DNA of 64,000 nucleotides from Ramazzottius varieornatus (taxonomy: Eukaryota; Tardigrada; Eutardigrada; Parachela; Ramazzottiidae). Shown piece by piece: positions 23,766 to 36,000 of this stretch. How positions within the stretch are numbered: position 1 is the stretch's first letter; each line of letters starts with the position of its first letter. The stretch lies in assembly GCA_001949185.1 (NCBI GenBank), contig BDGG01000015.1, positions 67,036 to 131,035 on the forward strand. Direction: 5' to 3'. The notes below the pieces were generated by a model that searched no databases, was not told where the DNA came from, and saw only the letters and a list, made by a program, of their open reading frames with translations. The translations under genes and the position numbers were made by a program.

Positions 23766-26700
23766 TTATATCAGTTTCACCTTTGGAGGCTGCATGTGAG
23801 GCCACCAGTTCTTTCTGATATTTCTCGTCATCAGATACCTGGCCGACCAACCTATCACAGAAACACCAAGGAAAACTCCAGCGTATGCGCCAAAGCTCTC
23901 CATGAGCCATTGAGGCACATTCTTTTCGCAGTTCACTCCCGAGTATGGCGACTCGCACTCACAGACTTGTCCCTTGCCTTCGACCACCATGCAAATTCCG
24001 CGCTCATGACAATATGATGGGCTACAGGGGACATCGGAACAGTTGACTCCGTAGTAACTTTCGAGGCAGTTGCAGGTGTAGTACGGAGGTTGGCTTTGAT
24101 ACTCGCAAGGACTATCAAGGCACGGACTGGGATAACACGCATCCAGGCAAACCTCCTTGTTGTCGACATTTCCGACTGGAATATACGGATCTTTGCATTT
24201 GCAGTTGTAAGGGTAGACACTACTATTGGTAGAATCGGCTTGTTCGCAGTAGTGCCGATAACTACAGTCGTTGGCTTCGTCACATCCAAATTTGACGGTT
24301 TCTCCGACTATAGTCTTCTCATAATCATCAGGCAGAGCCCGATTTACTGTGTTGTTATCGCTCTTGACAATGCGCGTCACAATAGGCACGCGTAAAGAAG
24401 TCCCTTCGAGAGCACATGTACCTGCAATGCCAAGGACAAATCTGCCCACTCGTTGACCGTACAACTTTTGTGTGGATCCCTACCTCCTGTCAGATGGTTC
24501 TCAGCGTCACATAGTGCGGGCAATCTCGTCTTAATGGTCGACGTCACATTGTTAATCGGACAGTCGACAGAGCTGTTCGATACTTCGTCAAAATTCATGA
24601 CAATAGTGGCATCCACGTATGACTCGCCAAATTTCGTGATCTGCGACACTTGTGAGTCCAAGAATTTTGTTCCGGCACATGGCCAATGAGACACATTTTG
24701 GAACATTGCTCCCAACACCGTCTGCGTGTCGTTGCTGAACGTCTTGAAGTCCGCCGAGAAAACATTCGAGTATTCCTCATTTGGCGGCATAGCTAACCTT
24801 AGCTTAATGGTGTAGGCATGTGCACTGATTTTGCAGACTTTTTCCACCGCGTCACGATGGAAGCCTGGTGAACACTGGCATTCGTAAAACCCTTGTTTGT
24901 TCACGCACTGAGCGAACTGATCGGCACAACTGTCCAAGACAGTTTTGTCTTCACATTCATTAAGGTCCACACAGAGGTCTGCGATCTGGGTAAAACCGGG
25001 AAAGCACGAGCACGTGAAATCCGGATAGCCGTTGTTGTCGCATATTCCGCCGTTCACGTCCTGTCCACATGCTGTCTTGTCATCCTTACATCGGTCTCTG
25101 CAATACGCAAAACAGAAACGTGAATAAAAGATAGCCCCTCAGTTCAGTACAACGGGATGAGCGATATTGATACAAGACAAAATCAACCTTTCGATGCATT
25201 GTAGCATCACGTATGTGGTGGTTGATGTGTTTGTCAAGCGATACTTGTCCGGACAGTCGCATTCGTAGCTGCCGGCGGTATTGGTGCAGGTAGCAATATC
25301 TGGAGGCTGACAGGGTCGTTTGTGAGGTTTAACCAGGCATTCATCGATATCTACGCACTGGTCCCGGTGATCCGTGAGTGATAAAGCTTTAAAGCCTGGT
25401 CGACATGGACAGGTGAAGGCGTACCGATCGCCAATGACATGCCTACAGACTGTCGAGTCAGTCAGGCAGTTATGGTCACTGGGACGGAGACAAGGGTTGA
25501 GCAGTCGCCAATGAAGCATGGCAATGTTGTCAGGAGCACGGATGCGGAGGTCGAGACTAGTGGGTGGTGCCTCGTTTTGTGTCGAAATGTCGGTGGAACT
25601 CGTGTCGTCTGGTGTCGAGCTCAGAGATGAAGTAACAGGTAAACCAATGGTGGTCGTCTGGACGGCTTGCAGCACCATTTGGTCGAGTAAGCAGTCGTCG
25701 TTCACTAAGACGCCGCTACACGGGGTCGATATACCTGCCATAACACAGAAAAGCTGCAGGATGGTCTACAGTTTCGATTCTCCATTGTCGACAACTCTAC
25801 CTTCAAAAAATGCTTGGCTGATTTGAGTTACTTCTGCAATGGTAACTGTACTGTTATCCGCCCTGTGCCGGTCAAATACCAGCGTCACATATATGTCCGT
25901 AGTTCCAGTACCGTTGTTGAGTTCAAACCGGTCGGCTACGGCTCTTTGAAACGCAGAGGTCTGGGATAGTTCCAGTTCGGACGAATGCCTGATAAACAAA
26001 TCTGTCGCCCATCTCTCGGTCAATTGCGCTAGCTGCTGATATTCCAACGTATCATTCCGTCGATATTCCGATGCGAAAGGCAGATGACTGCGCAACACAA
26101 ATTCATGAACATGGCTGCCGACTACGCAGAAACCTGCTTTGTTTTTGTAAAACGTCCGAAGGCACTTGCACTCGGGTCCGAGAATTGTATTAACTTTGTA
26201 AGCCATTCGGTTCCCGCATGCTTGATCATATGCCTTGACTTCAGCTGTCTTGATACAAGTACCGCCAGAAAAGTACCAGTCCTTGTCACAGTGGCATCGG
26301 TAGGAGCCAGGAATATTGAAACATTCGTTAGGTGCTGGTCCACATACGTTCAAAATTTCTGCGCACTCGTCGATATCAACGCACTGCAAATATTCGAGTC
26401 AGTATTTATCACTGAGGAATAGGGTGGCAAACTGCTCTAGTCACCTTCTGGTCCTGATCAGCCTTTGCAGGCATGGAGCGAAAGCCTGGGTTGCAATTGC
26501 ATTGGTACGTCCCATTAACGTTGAAGCATTGCCCGTACATCCGATCACAGTCGTTATATACATCTACGGCGCATTCATCGACATCAGCACATTCGTGCGT
26601 AGTAGGGTCATACTGGTAACCGGTTTCGCACACTGGAATCAGACATTTCAGATCGACACACCGAATGCTTCTGGGCGTCCGAAAATGGCAAAAGCACACC

Positions 26701-27028
26701 GGTACGGCCGACAAATCACTCGTTTCATTGCATATGCATGTTGTAGCTTCTAGTTCCGGATAGCAGAACGGACAACAGTGGGCATCTGTCTCGTCACACT
26801 GAGACAACCTGTCGTGGGATTCAGAGATGGCTGTGCGGAGAACGCTGGGCTCCAATATGAATTCTGGACCTACGCAGCTCATCTTGTCAACGGCTTGGAT
26901 GACGCCGTATGGACAGTCGCAGAGCTGTGTACTGCTGTTGCACGTGAGTCGGGTTCCATCCCTCAACACAGGACAATTGTCAAGGTAGATTTCAGCTTCA
27001 ATACCATCGCATATCAGAGAGAAAGCAT
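23766..27028 (-). other. C-terminal EGF/SEA/TM block of the large gene
   Basis: Five long exons (584, 583, 547, 614 and 656 bp), unlike the short one-module exons upstream. They hold EGF repeats with the Ca2+-binding start D-[IVL]-[DN]-E-C and inner N-x-x-G-[STF]-Y-x-C motifs. Two SEA-like segments lie at about 25801-26115 and 24590-24830; the second has GESYVDATIVMNF, close to the SEA core strand but without the GSVVV autoproteolysis motif. Two laminin/Delta-type EGF copies come just before the TM (CNCLESYYGVNC, CECESPYSGVNC). Confidence 0.75.
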
Positions 27029-30000
27029 CTGCAAAACTCAAATTTTGTAAAGGCTGGCTAAACCATCCGTCCAACGTTGATACGGAGATAAATATTCGAT
27101 TAGCGTGTCTTCCAAGATTTTCCCCCATTTTTTCATGTACCTCAATCTATAGAGTGAGAAGTTGGCTCGATCGGAGTAAGTTACTCTTTTCGAGACAGGG
27201 CTGTGCCAGAATGAGCTGAGGCCGTGCCTGCCTTCTGCCGCTCGCCTTTCGACCTGACTGAGTTTGGTTGGTGCGTCAAAAGTTAAGCGAAACCGCTGTC
27301 CCATGGGCTGTTCGTTCTGGTCCCTGCGCGGACTTTCTTGATTTGCGGCTTGAGTGGTCAGAACGAAAAATTTTTCCGCACTCGTTCGATCAGCCAAATT
27401 TCCGCTGTGACCTGATTGCTATTAAACAGTTGATTGACCAGATCGTTTTTCCCCTTATAAATTTTCGGTTTTTGCACTTTGGCACATGATGGCCACCGTT
27501 TTCTCGTTCGTTTTCCTTGACGTAAAACTTGGTGTGCGTTTACGGCATCAGACTGAGACTGACCTTGATCAGACGTACGGAAAATGAGTACGACTTTCCA
27601 AGCAGTTGAAACTTCGTACTCGGTTTAGTACGAAATAAAAGTCGTACCAATTTTCAGCATGGCTGTGGGCATAAATATTAATCGTAAGTTGGCCTTTTCT
27701 TGAATAAGATCTGCAAACGGTGTGCGAATGTACCGCGAAAGTAGAACCTGAGTTCTAACTTTTGGGATGCAAACCCTCTGCGAAAAACGATTTTCGTCTG
27801 GCTGGGGTAAACGCCCTCACTGCGAAAAATTAGGCATATTCTGAAAGCTGAACAAGACACTGCACATGGACATTGGACAAATTCCAGTGGCACAGCTGTA
27901 CCGGACAATCTATCAGAGAAAATGCTTAAACTACGTCTGGATGTAACGGAAGCATAGAAAATATTCTTATGTTCTTGGGGAGAAGCAATAGTGATACAAT
28001 CAACGTCAAAAATTCCGATATCACTATCCACAATTTGAGAAAATTAAAGATCTATTGCAATTCCAGTAAAATAAATCAAATAATCCGCGAACCCAAAGCC
28101 GTATCCAGTTAAGATAATTTGAGGCATAATCTGTGCGCCTTGGATCGCTACAAGTACCTCAGTTTCATTAATTTTTCAAATTATGGAAAGCGCTTTGGAA
28201 GTTTTCGACGTTTGCCGTATCACTTTTGCTTCTTTCCTAAGAACATAAAAATGTATTCTGTGCTTCCGTTGCGTTAAGACGTAGTTTGAACTAGTTTGTC
28301 CAGTCCAATTGTCCAGTAAAGCTGTTCAACCGAGAATTGTCCATGTCCAGCGTCTTGTCCAACTTTTACAACATGCCGAAAGCTCACGTACTTTTGCAAC
28401 ATTCCCCTTGAAGGAACATGTTTGTCGCTGGATCGCAGTCGCAGCATACATTGGGATCCGCGCATATGGTTGTGGTAGAAGTTGTTGGAGTAGTCATCGT
28501 CGTTGTCGTTGACGTTGTAGTCGTGGTTGTATGCGTTGTCGTCGTAGTGGGGGTGGTCGTTGTTCTCCTAGAAAATCAAATTACTGCTGCGTTTCCGCAG
28601 AAATATGCTGCACGGTACAGAAGTTAAGTTGCCACCGCTAGATGAAAGTCCGACTGTAGCTAAACCGAGCTGCAGCGTCGCTCATAATCGGCGCTGCTGG
28701 TCTGAAATTTGTATTGTTGGACAGCCCCCATGCTTCACAATGCTAGCTAACCGTAAATCCGGTTATGCTATTTTCGGAAAATAAGGAGAGCTCAGGCAAG
28801 CAAATTGTAGTTACATGTCACAAAATGGGTGGAGCAAGCCTTAGCCACAATGGGAAAGCGAACGGGAGTGGTAACTTAGCCTTTGTATTATCACTCAGTG
28901 TGTGGTTTTACTTCGTGGTTGTGGTGGTGGTAGTTGTTGTCGTTGGTGTAGTGGTAGGGGTTGTTGTTGTCTCTTCCTACGATCAAAACTGATTGCAACA
29001 GGCTTTCTCATGACGATTTCATAAACTTTTGTCCAAAAATTATGGACTGTACCGCCTGTGAAAATAGATAAGATTAACTGGATACCGTTGTTGTGGTCTC
29101 GGGAACTGTAGTCGTGGTTGTTCTAGTCGTGGGGGTTCGGGTAGTAGTTGTCGTTGTAGTTGTAGTGGTCTGCAATATAGAAACAGTGTTAACCTCTTTA
29201 TCCATCCTCGGACTACTGTCCGCATCAGATGTTCCTCGTTAGGTTTGAACGGATTTATCGTGTACAAAGTATCGAAAAGTACGAGGAGTGAGGCCTAACT
29301 TCGTCCGTTTTCGGAACTGGCGACAACTTTGTCCACTGACGATTTCTCACCTACCTTCCGCTATCGAAATCCCAAACTGATTCAGAAGGATTTTCGAACA
29401 CCTGACTTTCATCCTACTTAGTGAGAAGTGAGAGAAAATGGAAGATCATTTGGGGAGGGGGGATTCCTAGAGCGGTAGTCGTTTGGGAAATTCGTTCGAT
29501 ATTGGGTAACACGCTCCCTGCAGAGGGCACAACAAGCTGGGCCAGGTGAACCAGATATGTGCCCGACCAGGAAAAAACCCACGTTTCTGAAGGTGCGCCT
29601 AAGGTTAGCGATGACGTAACACATTTGTTTTTAGTCGGAACGCCTAAAACTTTGTCCACTTCTGAGCGGAAAATGCTTTGCTTTTGAAAACTCAGTTTTC
29701 CTCCGCCATCGATGGCTTCCCCTTCTTTCTCTCCCCTCATCTCGAACGGCTTACCTTGTTTGTTATAAAATTTGCGGGATACCATTCCACGAGTTCGGTG
29801 AATTCTGAAGGCCGTCCTTCTGTTGCACTATACTCAACAACCATGGATAATCCACGGAAAGAGTTCCCTCCTTGTCTCAAAGATGTTCTCCTACCCAGAT
29901 CTCCGCTTACAATGGTCGGATTAAAACCATCCAGGTATCGAACTCCATGTCAAACTAGTTCATGATTCTATCGACCGAACGAGAGAAAATAAATGAAAGG

Positions 30001-33000
30001 GAAAGAAATTACGCTGGTTGAACTGCAAGAATTTGTCCGTCTTCCGGTAGCGCCGGTGGCACGCGACGTCACCGGAAGGGATGACACCAAACTGAAAGAT
30101 GGTTGTTTCGAAGAAAGTTGTCTGTTGAAGCCAATTTTGCTATTCCATGCTTAGCTTTTCCCCACGTTTTTGAGTAAAATCAGAAAGAGACTTGTCTAGT
30201 TTCAGGACGATAGGTCTGTGCGAAGCGCTGTCGTCAAAGCATGCTGTACTTTGGTGCAGCAAGTTTTGATGATCATCGAATCAAGGCCTGAATTTTACGG
30301 CGCACGCGGATCGGTCAAACTTTGTCTACTTCCCTGAGTTGCCGTATGAGCGCCAGCTGACTCTGTCTAATTTTGGAACTCACAACGCCACCTGCAGGAC
30401 TTGACTGGCAAAGTAGCTCTTCGCTCCTCGAACAATAACTAAACATAGTAGTCTTCTTTCGAGGAAAAAGTTATTTGTTTGAATAAAGCAAAAGGAACAT
30501 CATGACTAAACTCTTCTCATCTGCTGATGCCGAGTACTTTCGGCCTCCTGGCTACTTCATCGTGCATTGTTCTTAAGTCACTTCTGGGGTAGCTTTCCCG
30601 TTCCAGAATGTTGCGATCGGCTCTAGATAATCCCGCTACCGGGGAAGATCAACTGATGGGATCTCTGATGCCCGGTATGTACGAGCCTGCACTCAGTCGT
30701 ACGCGTGAATCAATCGAACGTGCCAGACAGGCGATCCGATGTCAACAAGTCGAACACGCCAAGCGTGACTGTGTTCGGTGAGCAATGGCAAGACAGCTTG
30801 ACCGTGTGTTATTTGTAACGGTCACGTTCGACTGATTGACAGCTAAAAAGGCCAGGAGGCAGGAGGCCGAACGTACTCGGCATCAGCAGATCGGACAGAG
30901 CTAACAAAATGAGTTTCACACCGCAATTTTCTAGTGAAAGATGTATAAATAGCCGGCTGGGCAGAATTTGGACCTTTGATTTCTGGCCCTAGCGCGTGAA
31001 GGAAGCCGGCTGCTGTATAAATGCCGATGACAAGCAGAGCATGGCTCCTTCGCGTCCTCTACACGCACGATGAGAGAGTCTGAACCGGTAGAAAGTCTGG
31101 ACTGGTGAAAAGTCTGGACTGAGCGAAAATGACGCCAACGTAAAATTCAACCGTAGAAAATTGTCGAAAATTGCGTGAAACCGAGTGGATTTTCCTGGAA
31201 TTTTCTGCGGTTGGATCTTACAATGCCGTCTTCTTCCCTTGGTCCATACTTCCACTTCGTGCAAAAGCCCATTTATTACTTAACTTACGCTGGTTGTGGT
31301 AGTTGGCGGCGTAGTTGGAATGGTGACAGGTGTCTCCAAAATGCAAGAGATGTGGTCGTACCCGTTTTTCAAGCCGGCGCTGGTGTTACAACTGCACATC
31401 CGTATGGGCGAGAATGGTTCTCCATCAAGGTCGTCGCGCTCTGCGCACACCAGGTTCTCTTTGTGGTCGGGTATCCCACCAGGCTTTGATAAGTCATAAA
31501 CAGGAAGACTAATCGAATTGCATTCGGCCGTCTTTTCACACGTTTTTTGTAACGGAACTGCAAAGGATGAAACATATACTTGATCCATGTTCGAGACCAG
31601 AGGTATTCGTAATGCAGTCCAGGGGTCTACAGGTTATACCACCTCTTTGTTTTGCGACATTAAAGCCCCAGCTTACCTCATACCTTTAGCTCGTTCATTG
31701 TCTACAATAACTGTTGACATGGACGAAGGCGACACTGGCCAGCTAAAGTCGACCAATCGAATAAATTAATCGGAGCAGTGCCGCTTCCGCTCCACTTACA
31801 ACGGTTCTATCCATGTCAAAAGTTAGGCCAGTCGCGTATACTGATTCTGGTGCTCGGAGGATGTAGCCGCGACCAAATGACTGTTCAACTTACGAACACA
31901 GACAGGGTTGTTGGGCTCACTGCTGCCGTCGGGATACCAGTACTCGTCCGGTTTTGTGCCATCTCCGCCAACAAATCCCAGACACTCGCAGAGATTGAAG
32001 TCGTTGCACCGGGTGTGCTCGAACTTATCACACCATTTTGCATTACGTCCGGGTCCGCATTCTGCAAATATAAAATCGCATGGTTCTTACACTGACTTTA
32101 TTCCCAGCACTGGGGTTGCTGTAGTCTGCATGTAAGACAGTTATCTTTTCGCTGAGACGCCAGTATGGATCGGAGTCACATGCAGTGGAAAACTGCTAGC
32201 TTTGGTGCTTGTCGTAGCAATTGTTTAGGCCACAACTCAGACACACGCGCAAGCTGCCCCTTCGCACATCTAACGAGGGGATTTCTCCAATCCGCCGTCT
32301 CTGATCCTCAAACCGACATCACAGGTGGATAGAGAAGAGTTTTCTCTATAGTCTGAACCGGAAACCTGGTCATATTTCCGTTCCTGGAAAAAACTGCAGG
32401 AACCGGAAGTTACGTCAAAATTAGGGCGGTACTGTACATGGACCGAGGCACAATCAATAAGTTTGATTGACTCATAGTTGATTGGCCAAAATTGATTGTT
32501 CCTTCCATCATATGAGCTTGTCGCTGTCGCATGACGCATCTTTTGTTGATTCTCTCCTCCATAATCTTCCCGCAACACTGCGATGTACTCCATCAATCCC
32601 TTGAACGTGCTAAAGCTCCTGGAAGAGAAATACAAACTCCGGTATCAACCGGACGATGCGCCAAGTGAAGCGGACAAGCAGCTGAAAGACTTTATCAAAG
32701 GTAGGTATTTTTCCGAAGGTTCAGTGCAGAAGTAAGAGGTTTTGTTTCACCGGATTGTTGGAATATTCTAGATCTTATTGACATCAAAATTGCTCGAAGC
32801 GACAGTCCTGTGCTGGAGGTTGAAGAGGACTTGCAGGGGGACCTACAGCTCAACGGGCTAATGTTCGACGACTTTGAAAAGACGGCGGGTGATGCTAACC
32901 TGTTGAACGGTAGCGCCGAACGTTATTTGTTCGAAGATGATCGCTTGAACGAGCCCGTTACAAGTGACACTGAACCTTCGTCCCACGAAATATTTGTTCC

Positions 33001-36000
33001 GCGACTCCCAGATCCAAGAGTTCCGTCAAGCCAAGCTGTCAATCTCGACTACAAGAAACGTGCTATTGATTACTGGTGTAACGCTACAGCAAAGAAACGG
33101 CGGAGCTTGTCTTCAGTCCGAAACCATTTCACAAAAGTTCGGGACGAACGACAGCTAAGAGACTGGAAGAAACAGCTAGCTGAAGGCGGATCCCGATTCG
33201 ACAAATTGAAAGTCATTCGCTTGGAGACAGCAAAGCAGTACTTCATGGCCAAGCAGAAGAGACAAGTAGTTAAGGATTTTAATCTTCAACGATGGGCGAT
33301 AACCGCGAATAATGATATGGATCTACCTGGTTTCACCGCTTCGCCGTACTGGGTGTCAAAATTCAAACGGTAATTGATATCGTGCAAGAATTTGCTTATC
33401 GATTTAACGAAGGCAAATCTTCTGTGTTTGAACGTCGGCAAACGATTTCACCTGAATCGTCAGTTCAAGTAGCGCACGTTACCGTACTCAATAAGTGACA
33501 GTGGCGCCACTTGAAAAAAACGACCTTTTCCAATTTGCTGGCAGTGTTCCGATGACATTTATGCTATTTTGGCAGGTACTACGGAATAGTTGATCGAAAG
33601 ATAACGAAGTCTCTCGAAGCAGCTCCCCAAGTCAAGCAAAGTGCAGAAGAGTGTGTTGCGCTGGTCAGATCCAGAATAGCGGAGCACGGATTGGACTGTC
33701 TTTGGAACACGGATCAGTCGGGATTTGAATATGAGATGAGGCCCGGGAGAACTTTGGAGCAGAAAGGCGTGAAACACGTCGAGGCTATAACCCAGTCCGA
33801 AAATTCCATGACTCATTCCTATACCGTCATGATGACAATCTCTCCCGGCACACGAAAGTTCACGAAAGTTCCGGCATCACTGCGTCGACATCGGCAAAAA
33901 TGACGAAGAAGCTCTACCTGGAATGGTCCGAAAAAGTGTTGTTTCCGCATATGGAAGACCGCTGTATCCTTCTGGCTGACTCCTGGAAGACGTTCACCGA
34001 TCAGGACGCTGTTATCGAACTCAAGCCCGAAGAGCTGCAGTACGAGATGATCACCATACCTTCCAAAGTGACTGGTAGTATCCAGCCGTTGGATGTTCTT
34101 TGCTTCCGGATGTACAAGGGATGTTTCAAAAAGATCTCAAATTTCGTGTTTGTTAATGATATTCCTGTACATGTCCATCATAGGGACGTAATCCTAAAAC
34201 TTCATTCCTTACTGTATCAGCAGTTTCAGTCACCCAGATTCGAGAACCTAATTGTACGTGCCTGGTTCAAGTCGGGATATACGGATGAACGGGTACAGTA
34301 TGTGAACCCCGCAAGCTTCATGTTCAAGAAGCTGAATGGCCGCTGCATTCATAATAACTGTAAGAATACTGTCCTTCTGGTCTGTGGGTTGTGCAAAAGG
34401 TCGCCTCTGTTTTCACCATTTCTATGATGTTCATCATTTCTGTACCATCTACCTGCCTTAATGTTTTTCTGAATTTTCCACTAGATATCTTTACGAGGAC
34501 GGAAGTAACAGATTAACTTGTAGCGCCACCTGTGTTAAAATTTTGACGTAACTTCCGGTCCCTGCAGTTTATTCCAGGAACGGAAATATGACCAGGTTTC
34601 CGGATCAGACTATAGAGAAAGCTCTTCTCTATCCACCTGTGATGTCGGTTTGACGATCAGAGACGGCGGATTGGAAAAATCCCCTCGTAAGCTGTTTTCC
34701 GTGCTCGAATTAAAGCGTGACGGTTGTGCCCCAAACAGCTGCGCTAAGTAACTCTTTTTGGGGGGCTCAGGCAATTGTTACAACGAACAGTAAACCGCCG
34801 CCTGCTTTTCCCCAGCCGCACTATGAAACATCTGACGCTAAAATGCATTTGAAAGGAGAATGTGTCGGTTTCTCAGGTGTTTTACCTTGTATCTCATTGC
34901 AGAAGGTCGAGCTGTTGTCCGCTTCGTAGTTTTCGGGACACGAGCATAGGCCGGCCGTGCAAATCAGCTGGCCTCCGCCGGTTGGAGCAGCGGCGAATGT
35001 GGGGCAGTCATTGTCTACGCTGCATCTTTTCCCAATTGGTGCTGCGAAAAGACGTGCCTAATCTACATGCCTGATAAGCACTAGCGCAGATTTTGTCTAC
35101 TCACAGACACAATTTGGTCTTTCGTAGCTGTAGTTCCTCCCGCTAACGGAGTCATCGTGAACGAACTGCCTGGGCGGACTACACTCGCAGAGTCCTTCCT
35201 CTGAGCATAGAGTATGCTCAAAGTTCCGGCAGTGTTTCTTGTTCTTTCTACAGTCTTCAAAAGCAGAATTCTTGTTTGATTGAGGCAATCCATCGAGGTT
35301 TTACAGTCAGTTACCTGTTACGTAAACGCAGCCGGTTCGGTCTGCCTTACTAGTGTACTGATCGGGACACGAGCAGGTCCCGTTTTTACTGCTATTCGCG
35401 TTTGAGCAGACGAGCTTATAGTCTAACGTTGCATCCTGCAGTTCCTGACAGAACTCGTCGCCGGCCGTTCCAGTGGTGCAAGTTTTCTTCAGCAGACCTG
35501 TAGAACCAGTTACTTAATACATATGTAGTATACGTAAATCATATCCTTCATTTTCGGAAGTTCCAACTTCCGCCATGGAAGCCGGATTCGCAAACGAGTA
35601 GAAATTTTATCGGATCTGTATGATCTGGGAACTGAACAGCCACCAGCCGTGGGTGTAACGTCATGGTCATGCCCTGCAATATTTCGCGTGACCCTGGTGA
35701 CAGCATCTTCGAGGTTTCAGCTTGCTTACGTTCACCATAGGAAGTTTACGTCAGTTGGCCAGTACTTGACTGTTATATAGTATAACGTACGGCGAAAGCC
35801 ATGTGAATTTCGGGCATCCATGTTCGACATTGCCGCAAACTCTAGGCTTCTGATATCAAATTGTACAGCACTGATAAGATACGACCGACGTACGTACAGA
35901 CGCATCGGCGAGATCGAGGAAATGCTGTACACCGAATGGCTATACGCGATAGCATCGAATATAGACAGACAGTACGGTAAATATTCGCTGCATCGTACGC

